From NCBI GenBank assembly GCA_036787895.1, contig DAIQOK010000014.1, positions 25,901 through 89,900 of the forward strand: a stretch of DNA of 64,000 nucleotides. Reading direction: 5' to 3'. Of the stretch, positions 1-9,169 are shown in pieces (position 1 is the stretch's first letter; each line of letters opens with the position of its first letter). Under the pieces are notes generated by a model. It ran no database searches, had not been told where the DNA came from, and saw only the letters and a list, made by a program, of their open reading frames with translations. The stretch is from UBA7662 sp036787895 (GTDB lineage Bacteria > Bacteroidota > Bacteroidia > UBA7662). The position numbers and the translations under genes are program-made.

Positions 1-73
1 GAATAACCTTATGGATTTTTAATCGATTTTTACACCCGTCAATAGACTATAAGCCAGTTTATAACTCAAACCT

Positions 74-1807
74 ATGCTACATCCAGACGCCCAAATCGCC
101 AACCGCATTAACCAATGGTTGACCGGTCAATACGACGAAAGCACCAAGGCAGAAATTCACCGTATGGTCGACGCCAAGGAATATGAAGCCCTCACCGACG
201 CCTTTTACCGTGATCTGGAATTTGGTACCGGTGGCTTGCGCGGCATCATGGGGGTAGGTTCGAATCGGGTGAACCGCTATACCCTGGCTGCTGCTACGCA
301 AGGTTTAAGCAATTACCTCAAAAAACAATTTCCCGCACAGGAAATTAAGGTGGTAATCGCTCACGACAATCGCAACAATGCCACCACATTTGCCCAAGTA
401 GTCGCCGATGTATTTTCGGCCAACGACATTTTCGTTTATTATTTCGAGACACTGCGCCCAACCCCGGAACTCAGTTTTGCGATACGCGAATTGGGCTGCC
501 AAAGTGGGGTAATGCTCACTGCTTCCCACAACCCCAAAGAGTACAGCGGTTATAAGGCTTATTGGAATGATGGTGGTCAGATTATCGCCCCACACGATAA
601 AAATATCATTGGCGAGGTGGAAGCCATCCAGGATTTAAGCCAGATAAATTTCACCGCCAAAAAGGAAAATATAGCCCTATTAGGTGCGGAGATGGATGTT
701 TTGTTTCTCGACAAAGTAAAATCGGTGAGCCTCAACCCTGAAGCCATCAAAGCCCAACAGGACCTCAAAATTGTGTTTTCACCCATCCATGGTACCGGTA
801 TCACCCTCGTTCCGCAAGCTTTAAAGGCAATTGGGTTCCGTAATGTGAGCTTGGTAAAATCACAATGTGTGATTGATGGCAACTTCCCTACCGTGGTATA
901 TCCCAACCCCGAAGAAGAAGAGGCCATGACATTGGCCTTACAGCAAGCCCGGGAAATTGATGCCGATTTGGTACTCGCCACCGACCCCGATGCCGACCGC
1001 GTGGGCATAGCGGTAAAAAACAATAAAAACGAGTTTATTCTCCTCAACGGCAACCAAACCGGGGTGTTGCTGTTCGATTACCTTCTCAACCAATGGGAAG
1101 CCAAAGGCAAACTCAAAGGTAACGAATACATCATCAAAACCGTAGTGACCACCTACCTCATCGATAAAATGGCCGCTGCCAAAGGGGTAACATGTTATAA
1201 TACGCTCACCGGTTTTAAATTTATTGGCGCTTTAATGACTGAATTGGTCGGTAAAAAGACCTTTATCGCCGGCTGTGAAGAGAGTTACGGCTACCTCGTT
1301 GGTGACCATGTGCGCGACAAGGATGCCGTTGTGGCCTGCACAATGATTGCGGAGATGGCAGCTTATTACAAAAACCAAGGCAAATCGCTGTTCGATGCCC
1401 TGATGCATATTTACCTCACCCATGGTTTATACCTGGAGAATTTGTTATCGGTAACCAAAAAAGGCAAAAGCGGCGCCGAAGAAATCGCCGCTTTAATGCA
1501 GGGCTACCGCAGCCAGGCCCCGGCTACCCTGGGCGGACGCAAAGTAATTGTGGTGAAAGATTACCAGCAACAAACCGAAACCAATCTGCTTAGCGGCAAG
1601 GTAACGGCTATCGGCCTGCCCAAATCCAATGTGATGCAGTTCATCACCGAAGGCGATTATATCGTCTCCGCCCGCCCATCGGGTACCGAGCCGAAAATTA
1701 AATACTATGTGAGCGTGAACACGACACTCGACAAGCCCGAAGACTACGACACCAAAAAAGCAGCATTGGAAGCTTTGATTGAATCGTTGAAGGGGGATTT
1801 GGTGTAG
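74..1807 (+). CDS. Phosphoglucomutase/phosphomannomutase family protein
   Basis: A 577-residue alpha-D-phosphohexomutase that moves phosphate between C1 and C6 of a hexose (glucose or mannose) in the cytoplasm, supplying sugar nucleotides and glycogen precursors. All four family motifs are visible. They are the phosphoserine loop TASHNP (about residues 155-160), the metal loop DPDADR (about 309-314), the sugar-binding loop GCEESYGY (about 401-408), and the phosphate loop SARPSGTEPK near the C-terminus. The length matches the long PGM/PMM2-like subgroup of Firmicutes and Bacteroidota rather than the roughly 460-aa ManB type. Substrate preference cannot be read from the sequence. It is followed by 391 bp of repeat-rich DNA, so it is probably monocistronic. 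Confidence 0.95.
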   Translation: MLHPDAQIANRINQWLTGQYDESTKAEIHRMVDAKEYEALTDAFYRDLEFGTGGLRGIMGVGSNRVNRYTLAAATQGLSNYLKKQFPAQEIKVVIAHDNRNNATTFAQVVADVFSANDIFVYYFETLRPTPELSFAIRELGCQSGVMLTASHNPKEYSGYKAYWNDGGQIIAPHDKNIIGEVEAIQDLSQINFTAKKENIALLGAEMDVLFLDKVKSVSLNPEAIKAQQDLKIVFSPIHGTGITLVPQALKAIGFRNVSLVKSQCVIDGNFPTVVYPNPEEEEAMTLALQQAREIDADLVLATDPDADRVGIAVKNNKNEFILLNGNQTGVLLFDYLLNQWEAKGKLKGNEYIIKTVVTTYLIDKMAAAKGVTCYNTLTGFKFIGALMTELVGKKTFIAGCEESYGYLVGDHVRDKDAVVACTMIAEMAAYYKNQGKSLFDALMHIYLTHGLYLENLLSVTKKGKSGAEEIAALMQGYRSQAPATLGGRKVIVVKDYQQQTETNLLSGKVTAIGLPKSNVMQFITEGDYIVSARPSGTEPKIKYYVSVNTTLDKPEDYDTKKAALEALIESLKGDLV

Positions 1808-2198
1808 CGGTTTAATTGGTAGAAAGTATGGCCATCGGCTGGGAACAATCGTCAGCCGAATCGTTGACAATGTGCCGTCTATCAGCTAAAAGCATTCCAT
1901 AGTCCGCGGTCCATGGTCGATTTATGGCGCTTCCGCAATGGGCCAGCTACTATCGACTTATTGACAGCAGGTCGTCTATTAGCCAGAGTAGTTCATGGTC
2001 TATTTTTTTTTTTGGAGGAGACAACCCCTCTTACGTCTCACGCCTTCAACAACCAATTGCAACTTTCCCTCAAACCCCTTATCTTCAACTGCTACTGCTG
2101 AGCAGTGTCTTAGGTTTTGAAATTGTTAAATTTTCTACTTAATGTTTGGATGAGCGTAACTTTTGTTTAGCTTACCTATTCATCTAAACCCTTTAGTT
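1808..2198. other. Intergenic region with degenerate repeat copies
   Basis: No credible gene lies here. It contains two degraded copies of the 92-bp intergenic repeat that is intact at 6410-6672, then a T-run at 2003-2013 and about 180 bp of unremarkable sequence before the T9SS cassette. A sequence resembling the Bacteroidota -7 box, TAACTTTTG, lies at 2157-2165, one base longer than consensus and 34 bp before the ATG at 2199. It is a weak promoter candidate only. Confidence 0.6.
1838..2013 (+). repeat. Two degenerate copies of intergenic repeat R1
   Basis: Copy A (1838 to about 1920) and copy B (1946-2013) each share the order of short motifs seen in the three cleaner units at 6410-6672. 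That order is a GCTA/GCTG start, ATCG, TTGACA, a GTGCCGT or GTCGT block, ATCAGC or TTAGCC, a CCAT/CATGGTC block, and in copy B a terminal T-run. Similarity is by eye and interrupted by small indels. They lie upstream of the T9SS gene pair in the same orientation as the downstream copies. Confidence 0.6.
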
Positions 2199-2331
2199 AT
2201 GAAAAACACCTTAGCGTTCGGTAAACTCACGACGAGAAACCCGTTTAAAGCCTCCAATCGAAATATTTCGAGGGGGGGTAGGTAGCAATTGGTCGAAACC
2301 GGGCAAATTCAGCCTCCTAATTAGCCTAAGT
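2199..2331 (+). other. Out-of-frame 5' segment of the next gene (signal-peptide region)
   Basis: An ATG at 2199 begins a reading frame that stops after a run of seven G at 2272-2278. If that run held six G, translation would continue without a stop into the gene at 2332. It would then supply a lysine-rich N-region, a hydrophobic stretch (FSLLISLSMLL) and an Ala-Gln cleavage-like end (VNAQ). The downstream frame has no ATG of its own before 2332. Part of this segment (2217-2280) also matches repeat R2 found at 6711-6780, and it contains the perfect palindrome TCGAAATATTTCGA (2258-2271). Confidence 0.55.
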
Positions 2332-4086
2332 ATGCTTCTATCACCAAATTTGATGGTCAATGCGCAGTTTGTTGCTCCTGTAACGGCTGATGAAATCACC
2401 GGCTGTAGCGCTTCGCAGGTAGAAAACACAGGGACCAGTGCGCTTGGCGATTTGCAAGTGATAGTTTGGGATGGCGATGCGCCTGGAATTTCTTTTATCG
2501 ATCACAGCAGCTCACCAGCAACTGTATCCTGTTTCAACTTAATCACCCATACTGGTGAGGGTCAAGTCAAAGACCCGGATGTAGTTTGGGATTATGGTGG
2601 TGGAAACCTGGTTTTGGTCGTGTACGAAGAACACAATGGTTCTAATGTTTCGGTTTGGTCGCAAATGTGGCGATGGAATGGTGGGTCGCCGGTGCTCGAA
2701 ACGATGTACGGCAGCTCAGGCTATCTGCAACTTGGTCAAAGCAGCACCACTTATCCCAATGTAGATGCCGATTTTGACGGCCACGCTGTTGCAGTTTGGG
2801 AGAAAAGCCCAAATATTTACGCCAAAACCATTGATTTTGGCACACTCACTGCATCGAGCCATTTATTTTGGGTTGATGAATGTGCTACTGCAGGTATTGA
2901 GCCAGATGTAGCCATGCGCAATTATAATGATGCCACCCATGTAAGTTTTGTGTATGCCGACCCGGTTCATATTGACATCATAGTGGTGCAGGAATATTAT
3001 GGAACGGTACAATCCTCAACCACCAGCTGTAATCACCTTGCATTGGCCAAGCCCACAGGCGTTACTATAGATTACGTTGGTGTACCCAGAATTGCCATGC
3101 CCAACTGGGAAACCACAGGAGTCAAATGGTTCGATGGCTGGGATGCATCGGTGGTTTACGAAGGGAAAAATTCAACTGATTATTTAATTGTTACAGCGAA
3201 CAGAATCACCCATTGGCAAGGATGGATACCAAACTCCCTTCCGTGGATACCACCTTATACGTGGTATTGTGGCGCACATACTTATTCTTCACCGGCATTT
3301 CCCTCAGCTACTGGAACAGAGTGGATTTCGGACATTTTAAACATTTCAGGAATTTCATTAGCTCATCCAACGGGTATTTTACAGCTCAATCCTCCATTAG
3401 TTGATTTACACGCAGACGGCTCATTGAGACCGGTTGTAGCTCAAGTGGGAGACTTTATTACTTATAATGCTTGGACCTGGGAGGATAATTCAAACCAATT
3501 TTCTGGATATGATGAAGTATTAATGAGAAGGCTAATGTTAGATCTTGATGGTACGCTTCCATTTAGTCAGATGCTAACGGGTGGTGATGTATTGACTGGA
3601 AATTATGAAATACCGATTCCAACCACTGAGGATTATTTTCTTGTAAGTGATGGTAATGTTAGTAATGAACAAAATGACATAGTTTCAATAGCGGGTACTT
3701 CAGGTCATGCCTATTTTGCCTTTGTACATAAAGGGAGCGGATCCGACAATATTGTTTTTAAACGTTCGGTTCAAGCACCCAATACTGCAGTCCGTAAAGC
3801 TCCCCAAAGTGTTAAAATTGAAACATCCAATGATGAAAATGTCAAAAGCTCTTCGGCTTATCCAAACCCATTTAATGAGATACTGAATGTTAAAAGTGAG
3901 CAGAAAATAACAGCGATTCATATTTCAGACATAAATGGTAGGGAAATCTGGTCGGCTAGTCAAATAAATGCCAAATTGTATTCTATACTTTTTGCACCTA
4001 ATCAGTTACGTGAGGGGTTGTATATACTTGAAATTATAGATGAGCATGGATTAAGCAGTCATGTGAAACTATTCCATAAACCGTGA
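2332..4086 (+). CDS. Secreted protein with T9SS type A sorting domain
   Basis: The 584-residue product has no enzymatic motif that I recognise. The body (about residues 30-490) is rich in Trp, Asp and Gly strand-like segments, as in beta-propeller or adhesin-like secreted proteins. The last 75 residues are a type A T9SS C-terminal domain, with a YPNPF motif, then a DINGR turn and an LREGLYIL-type strand. This predicts export through the Sec system, then T9SS surface attachment or release. The ATG at 2332 falls inside the hydrophobic signal segment. The natural start is probably 2199, separated by a one-base frameshift in a G-run. The stop overlaps the GTG of the next gene by 4 bp, so the two are translationally coupled. 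Confidence 0.8.
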   Translation: MLLSPNLMVNAQFVAPVTADEITGCSASQVENTGTSALGDLQVIVWDGDAPGISFIDHSSSPATVSCFNLITHTGEGQVKDPDVVWDYGGGNLVLVVYEEHNGSNVSVWSQMWRWNGGSPVLETMYGSSGYLQLGQSSTTYPNVDADFDGHAVAVWEKSPNIYAKTIDFGTLTASSHLFWVDECATAGIEPDVAMRNYNDATHVSFVYADPVHIDIIVVQEYYGTVQSSTTSCNHLALAKPTGVTIDYVGVPRIAMPNWETTGVKWFDGWDASVVYEGKNSTDYLIVTANRITHWQGWIPNSLPWIPPYTWYCGAHTYSSPAFPSATGTEWISDILNISGISLAHPTGILQLNPPLVDLHADGSLRPVVAQVGDFITYNAWTWEDNSNQFSGYDEVLMRRLMLDLDGTLPFSQMLTGGDVLTGNYEIPIPTTEDYFLVSDGNVSNEQNDIVSIAGTSGHAYFAFVHKGSGSDNIVFKRSVQAPNTAVRKAPQSVKIETSNDENVKSSSAYPNPFNEILNVKSEQKITAIHISDINGREIWSASQINAKLYSILFAPNQLREGLYILEIIDEHGLSSHVKLFHKP

Positions 4087-6371
4087 AAAAAACGGCATTA
4101 TACATCTTATTGTTAATTTCTAGCTTCCCCTTGAGTACTATGGCTCAAGGGGAGGCAAATTTATGGATTCTTTATGGAGGTGAAATGCGTTTTTCACCCC
4201 AGTTTTCTTGGAGTCCGTATGCTACACAAACCCATTTCAATGTATTTGATAAATTTACCGTGAGCACATGTGATAGTAGGCTTCTATTTCATGCTGTTAG
4301 AAGTAATAACATTGGTGGAAGAGCAATAATATTGGATAGTAACAATGTTCAATCTTCACAATATATTCTGGCAACAGATAGATTATTTCCAATTAAACAG
4401 CACAATAATCTTTATCAAATAGCAATGGAATCTACTAATCCTTCATTATGGATTTTGCGTACTCCAGCACTTTTTTTACTTAACCCAGGGATAGCTAACT
4501 CTATGGTTCAACAGGATTCCATGTATTATACTCAAACCGAAGGTTATACTGTGACAAAAAAAGATAGCTTGTATGGATATTGGTTTATTTATTACAGCGC
4601 AGGAAATAATAGAATAGTTGCACTTCCTTTTAATAGTCAAGGATTTGATAGTGCAGGATCTGTACATACTTCGGTTCCGCCCATTCCTTGGTACAATCAA
4701 CCCAATCGCATAGAAGTTTCACCCAACGGCAAAATTGTTGCTATGGCAGACTACAATGCGAATGTGTTGCATTTATGGCAATTTAAACCTCAAACAGGTG
4801 AATGGTCAAATCGTCTCAGCATTTCAGCATTCAGCATAGGCCCTTTTAACTTGCAATCCAGGATGCTTAGTCTATGTTTTTCAGAGCACAGCACTAAATT
4901 ATATGTCAAATCCAGTGGCGACCAAATACAAGGTATGTATCAATTGGATTTGACAACATGGGATTCAATACACATTCAAAATAGTGCGCATTACATATCT
5001 GTTCCTGGCCGTAGTTTCAGTTGGCCCGCGCTTGCGCCTGACGGAAATATTTATTTCAATAGCTACGATAACAGGCCAATTGACAGTCTATTTTACGGCA
5101 GGCTTTTATATTCGGATTCAACTTTTGTTCCTCAAAATCTGGAAGTTAATATTGCAGGGTTTAAAACTTATAATGGACGCGTAGGTTATGCTGACGGTTC
5201 TATTAACCGTTTCCCTTGGATTAATCCCCATTATCTCAACCCCAACCGCTACAGCATAGTCGCTCAAAACCAATGTTTCGGCGATAGCACCCGATTGAGT
5301 TTGTACGATTACCAAAACCTCGATACGGTGGTTTGGGATTTTGGCGATGGCAGTCCGCGAACAAACAATTTCGCCCCTGCCCATCTCTACCCTGCGCCGG
5401 GTTTGTATGTTGTAACTGCTTTTACCCGCTATTGCAACCGGCCCGATACGCTGTATTACCAGTTAGAAATTTTGGGTAACCCCGAATTGCCTTTTGCCGA
5501 TAGCAGCATTTGCCGGGGCGATAGTTTGCGTTTACAATTACCTGCCAACTGGCAATATGTGTGGAGTACGGGCGATAGTACGGCAACAGTTAGTTTTGGT
5601 GCAGCAGGCACCTACAGCGTTACCATCAACAACGGTTGTTTTACCGCCACCGATAGTTTTGAACTGCACATCGTAGATCCCGCTACCACCACCTTGCCTG
5701 TCGATACCGGTTTTTGTATGGGAGATAGTGTGTGGATAGATCCAGGGCCATTGGCAGGTTCAGTTCTATGGTCGGATGGCGGCAGGGATGCCCGGTGGAT
5801 CAGTCAGGCGGGGAATTATACACTCAGTATGACCAATGCCTGCGGTACCGAAAATCAGAGTATTTCCATTGGCGTTTATGGCGCTCCGCCGCTCACCCTG
5901 CACGATACCAGCCTCTGTGAAGGCCGGGTGTTGCGCATCGAATTGCCCGAATACTGGGAAACCAACTATTTGTGGCAGGATGGAAATACCGAACGCATCC
6001 GTAGCCTCAACGACAGTGGTTTGTACATCGTCAATGCCAACAACCCCTGCGGTAGCAATACCGACAGCCTCCTACTCGAACTGCGCGATTGTAATTGTAC
6101 GCTCTACTTACCCAATGCCTTTAGTCCGAATGGCGATGGCATCAACGATCAGTTTAACATCATCAGCCGTTGCCCCTTGAGCGAATTCGAACTCCTCATC
6201 TACGACCGCTGGGGCAAAAACATCTTCCGCTCCACCACCATCTCCCAAGGTTGGGACGGCCGTTTTAACGGAGAACTGCTGCCGGTAGGTGCCTATGCCT
6301 ACGTAATCCGCTATATGCCCGAAGGCAGCGGCTGGAAGGTGGATAAGGGCGTAGTGCATTTGGTGCGCTAA
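4083..6371 (+). CDS. Secreted PKD/Ig-like protein with gliding-motility type (T9SS type B) C-terminus
   Basis: A 762-residue protein that starts at GTG 4083, overlapping the previous stop (GTGA). The N-terminus has a clear signal peptide (KKTALYILLLISSF, cut after MAQ). The first 380 residues look like a WD/propeller-like region. A PKD domain follows (VWDFGDGSP, about 418-465), then three Ig-like cysteine-containing modules of about 75 residues (about 470-680). The end is a CHU_C/gliding-motility-associated domain, with PNAFSPNGDGINDQF, IYDRWG and GWDGRFNG motifs. This architecture is typical of large T9SS type B cargo used in adhesion or gliding. The middle of the gene (about 4100-5200) is visibly more AT-rich than the flanking metabolic genes. 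Confidence 0.9.
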   Translation: MKKTALYILLLISSFPLSTMAQGEANLWILYGGEMRFSPQFSWSPYATQTHFNVFDKFTVSTCDSRLLFHAVRSNNIGGRAIILDSNNVQSSQYILATDRLFPIKQHNNLYQIAMESTNPSLWILRTPALFLLNPGIANSMVQQDSMYYTQTEGYTVTKKDSLYGYWFIYYSAGNNRIVALPFNSQGFDSAGSVHTSVPPIPWYNQPNRIEVSPNGKIVAMADYNANVLHLWQFKPQTGEWSNRLSISAFSIGPFNLQSRMLSLCFSEHSTKLYVKSSGDQIQGMYQLDLTTWDSIHIQNSAHYISVPGRSFSWPALAPDGNIYFNSYDNRPIDSLFYGRLLYSDSTFVPQNLEVNIAGFKTYNGRVGYADGSINRFPWINPHYLNPNRYSIVAQNQCFGDSTRLSLYDYQNLDTVVWDFGDGSPRTNNFAPAHLYPAPGLYVVTAFTRYCNRPDTLYYQLEILGNPELPFADSSICRGDSLRLQLPANWQYVWSTGDSTATVSFGAAGTYSVTINNGCFTATDSFELHIVDPATTTLPVDTGFCMGDSVWIDPGPLAGSVLWSDGGRDARWISQAGNYTLSMTNACGTENQSISIGVYGAPPLTLHDTSLCEGRVLRIELPEYWETNYLWQDGNTERIRSLNDSGLYIVNANNPCGSNTDSLLLELRDCNCTLYLPNAFSPNGDGINDQFNIISRCPLSEFELLIYDRWGKNIFRSTTISQGWDGRFNGELLPVGAYAYVIRYMPEGSGWKVDKGVVHLVR

Positions 6372-6409
6372 GAATTTTGGCCGGTTCAAAGTTGGCAAGT
6401 GCTAGGGTG

Positions 6410-6672
6410 GCTATGGACAATCGACTGTCGACACTTTGACAGTGTGCCGTTGATCAGCCAGGGTTTGTCCACTGTCCATAGTACATTTTTTCATCGCATC
6501 AGCTATGGACCATCGACTGTCGACACTTTGACAGTGTGCCGTTGATCAGCCAGGGCTTGTCCACTGACCATAGTCCATTTTTTCGTCGCATCGGCTATGG
6601 ACTATCGACGCTTTGACAGCATGCCGTTGATTAGCCAGGGCTTGTCCACTGTCCATGGTCGGTTTTTTCAGG
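6410..6672 (+). repeat. Three tandem 92-bp intergenic repeats (R1)
   Basis: Units begin at GCTATGGAC positions 6410, 6502 and 6594, an exact 92-bp spacing. Units one and two differ at only a few positions. The third lacks about 8 bp in the ATCGACTGTCGACA segment. Each unit contains TATGGAC near its start and GTCCAT or ACCATAGTCC near its end, which can pair to form a long imperfect hairpin. There are no unique spacers, so this is not a CRISPR. Related degenerate copies lie at 1838-2013. Confidence 0.9.
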
Positions 6673-6710
6673 ACGAAACAAAAAAACCGTTAAGCCTAAA
6701 ACTCCAACCA

Positions 6711-6780
6711 TTCGATAAACTCACCACAAGATATCCCATTTTACCGAAAGCTGCACATAAGTCCCGAGGATTTCGGGGAA
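6711..6780 (+). repeat. Intergenic repeat R2, right copy (left copy at 2217-2280)
   Basis: The block TTCGATAAACTCACCACAAG at 6711-6730 matches TTCGGTAAACTCACGACGAG at 2217-2236. The similarity continues through a CCC-TTT segment and ends in a small hairpin in both copies, CCCGA-TCGGG here and TCGAAATATTTCGA on the left. The two copies are in the same orientation and, with R1, bracket the T9SS gene pair. The alignment was done by eye. Confidence 0.65.
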
Positions 6781-6788
6781 CGACTCTT

Positions 6789-8963
6789 TTACTTCCGTGC
6801 CTGAACCGCTGAAAGCACCCAACGCAACTCCCCCCAACCGTAGCCATCACCTAATTTAGCTTTGAGTTGCCCCAGGGCCAGTTCCGATTTGCCTTCAATC
6901 GCTGCCATAATCACTTCCTGCCGGGCTTTGGGTACCAATTCATCAATATCGAGTTGCCTTTTCAGTAACAGCATGCCTAAGTGGCCTTCGATGGTGGATA
7001 GGGCCAAACCGCGTGCTTCGGCTATTTCCATCACATTTTTGCCAGTTTTGAACAGACGTAATGTTTCGAAATAACTATCCCCCAATTTGCCGCTGGTGCT
7101 GTTGGCTTTTGCTTTTGAGTTTGCTTTTTTGGACCGACCACTTTTATCGGCCATACGGCTGCTGAGTTGATGCTCCTGACAATAGGCCCGGATAATTTTT
7201 AGGAAGCCTTGTCCGTACTGCTCCACTTTGTACTGGCCAAAACCGCTAATTCGGAACAAATCATCTTCATCGAAGGGCAGGTAGGTGGCCAGCTCCTGCA
7301 AGCTCGCATCAGATAAAACGGTATAGGCGGGCACATTCAACTCGGTTGCCAATTGGGTGCGCAGCGCTTTCAATTCGAGCAATAAACCGGCTTCGTAGGT
7401 CAACATTTCAGGCAAGGCTGGCTCGATTTCTTCCTGTTTAACCAGTGTAGAAAGCATGACTTTTTCACCACCCTGAAGTACTTGCCAGCTTTTGCTGTTC
7501 AGTTTCAAGACACTGTACTCGCCTTCCAGTTCAGCATACCCCTGGCGCACCAATTCACGGATGATGTTGGTCCATTCCTCCTTGCTTTTGCCTTTACCGA
7601 TGCCGTAGGTTTTGAGCATTTTATGTGCTTCTTTGATTTTTTCTGACTTCGAACCCCGCAGAAAGTCGACCACATAGCCGATGCCAAAACGTTCCTGAAC
7701 CCTGGCGATGGCCGAAAGTGCCTGCTGGGCCTCCAGGGTTGCGTCAAATCGTTCGTATTCACCCAGGCAGATGTCACAATTACCGCAGTGGTCGGAAGCA
7801 TCTTCGCTGAAATACCGGAGCAGGTGCTGGCGGCGGCAACTGTGCATGGAGCCAAAATCGACCATCTGATCCAGCTTTTTTAACATGATGCGTTGTTGTT
7901 CGGCATCCTCATGATCAATAAATCCTTTGAGTTTGATGGCATCGCCCCTACTGAAAAACAACAAAGCTGTGCTGGGCAGGCCATCTCGCCCGGCACGACC
8001 GGTTTCCTGGTAATAACTTTCGATGTTTTTGGGCAAATCCATGTGAATCACAAAACGCACATTCGATTTGTCGATACCCATGCCAAAGGCGATGGTGGCT
8101 ACGATGATTTTGACCTCATCCTTCTGAAACATCTCCTGGTGCCTGGCACGCTCTTCAGAAGTCAAACCAGCATGATAAACTTTGGCTGGATATCCTACTT
8201 CATTCAGGGTTTCGGCCACTTTTTCTGTGCCTTTGCGACTCAGGCAGTATACGATTCCGCTGTCGTCGGGGTGTTTGGCAAGGAATTCCAACAACTGAGT
8301 TGAGCTACTCCGTTTGGGCTGTACCAGGTAGGTAATATTCGGTCGATTAAAGCTCGAGATAAAGGTTCGCGCATTTTTGAGTTTCAGCTTCTCGCGTATA
8401 TCGTTACGCGTGAGCTCATCGGCGGTGGCGGTGAGTGCCAAAACCGGCACCTTTGGAAATGCCACCCGTAGCTCGCCTAACCTCAGGTATTCGGCCCGAA
8501 AATCGTGCCCCCAATGGGAGATGCAGTGTGCTTCATCTACTGCGATGAAGCTCACTTCCTGCTGTTTGAGGTAGTCGATGAACTTTAAATCGTCGCTGAG
8601 CAGTTTCTCCGGTGCGAGATAAAGCATTTTGAGCTCCTTGCGGTTGAGCTGGTCGTACACCTGGCTGCGTTCGGACGTAGTCATACCCGAGTTCACAAAA
8701 GCTGCCGCAATGCCATTTAATTTGAGGGCATCCACCTGGTCTTTCATGAGTGCAATAAGGGGCGAAATGACAATGGTAAGTCCAGGCAAAAGCATAGCCG
8801 GGATTTGATAACACAAACTTTTACCGCCTCCGGTGGGCATGAGTACCAACGCATCCCCATGGTTCAGCACATGCTGGATGATTTCTTCCTGCTCGTTGCG
8901 AAAGTTATCATAACCAAAATACTGCTGGAGTATGTCGACTGGCCGGGCTTGGGTGAGCTGCAT
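6789..8963 (-). CDS. recQ: ATP-dependent DNA helicase RecQ
   Basis: A 724-residue 3'-5' superfamily 2 helicase acting in recombination and stalled-fork repair. Visible parts in order are Walker A (MPTGGGKS, about residues 40-47), the DEAH box (AVDEAHCISHWGHDFR), and the motif VI region (QETGRAGRDGLP). They are followed by the RQC zinc-binding cysteines (CRRQ, then CGNCDIC), the winged-helix region, and an HRDC domain (about 510-590). A C-terminal Ser/Lys-rich linker leads to a helix-turn-helix-like tail (about 630-724). This fits full-length Bacteroidota RecQ. It is transcribed away from the TetR gene across a 218-bp gap and converges on the T9SS cassette. Confidence 0.97.
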   Translation of the reverse strand: MQLTQARPVDILQQYFGYDNFRNEQEEIIQHVLNHGDALVLMPTGGGKSLCYQIPAMLLPGLTIVISPLIALMKDQVDALKLNGIAAAFVNSGMTTSERSQVYDQLNRKELKMLYLAPEKLLSDDLKFIDYLKQQEVSFIAVDEAHCISHWGHDFRAEYLRLGELRVAFPKVPVLALTATADELTRNDIREKLKLKNARTFISSFNRPNITYLVQPKRSSSTQLLEFLAKHPDDSGIVYCLSRKGTEKVAETLNEVGYPAKVYHAGLTSEERARHQEMFQKDEVKIIVATIAFGMGIDKSNVRFVIHMDLPKNIESYYQETGRAGRDGLPSTALLFFSRGDAIKLKGFIDHEDAEQQRIMLKKLDQMVDFGSMHSCRRQHLLRYFSEDASDHCGNCDICLGEYERFDATLEAQQALSAIARVQERFGIGYVVDFLRGSKSEKIKEAHKMLKTYGIGKGKSKEEWTNIIRELVRQGYAELEGEYSVLKLNSKSWQVLQGGEKVMLSTLVKQEEIEPALPEMLTYEAGLLLELKALRTQLATELNVPAYTVLSDASLQELATYLPFDEDDLFRISGFGQYKVEQYGQGFLKIIRAYCQEHQLSSRMADKSGRSKKANSKAKANSTSGKLGDSYFETLRLFKTGKNVMEIAEARGLALSTIEGHLGMLLLKRQLDIDELVPKARQEVIMAAIEGKSELALGQLKAKLGDGYGWGELRWVLSAVQARK

Positions 8964-9155
8964 GACTTAAAGGTAAAGGCTCTAAGCAAGGCAAACAAGG
9001 AGATACGGCCTTTGTGAAAAAAGTTGCGCTAAAAGAGAAAGAAAAGAGTTTGGCAAGGATTAAAAGTTGGGGTTTGCCAAAGAGCGCCTAAAATAATCCA
9101 CTACACAAATACACCATTAATAGCACTTGTTTTTCCGAAAATATAATTTAATTTT

Positions 9156-9169
9156 ATACCAATCGGTAT
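9156..9169. promoter_or_regulatory. Palindromic operator upstream of the TetR gene
   Basis: ATACCAATCGGTAT is a perfect 5-bp inverted repeat (ATACC/GGTAT) around a 4-bp centre. It lies immediately 5' of the -7-like box of the tetR gene. The same half-sites recur at 9794-9807, before the hydrolase. Placement fits autorepression by the encoded TetR protein. Confidence 0.75.

Larger units (their letters stand above)
6372..6788. other. Repeat-filled intergenic region between T9SS gene and recQ
   Basis: This 417-bp gap between convergent genes holds three tandem R1 units (6410-6672) and one R2 element (6711-6780). No open frame here has coding character. The R2 hairpin CCCGA/TCGGG (about 6763-6777) lies just past the recQ stop and could end recQ transcription, though it lacks a clear U-run on that strand. 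Confidence 0.7.

Noticed and set aside
1913..2142. Two short open frames upstream of the T9SS cassette
   Set aside because: They lie in degenerate R1 repeats and include a T-run; the products have no plausible start or family.
6410..6672. Possible CRISPR array
   Set aside because: The whole 92-bp unit is repeated and there are no unique spacers or cas genes, so it is a tandem intergenic repeat.
6597..6812. Short plus-strand open frame in the repeat gap
   Set aside because: It is made of R1 and R2 repeat DNA and runs into the end of recQ. No coding signal is seen.
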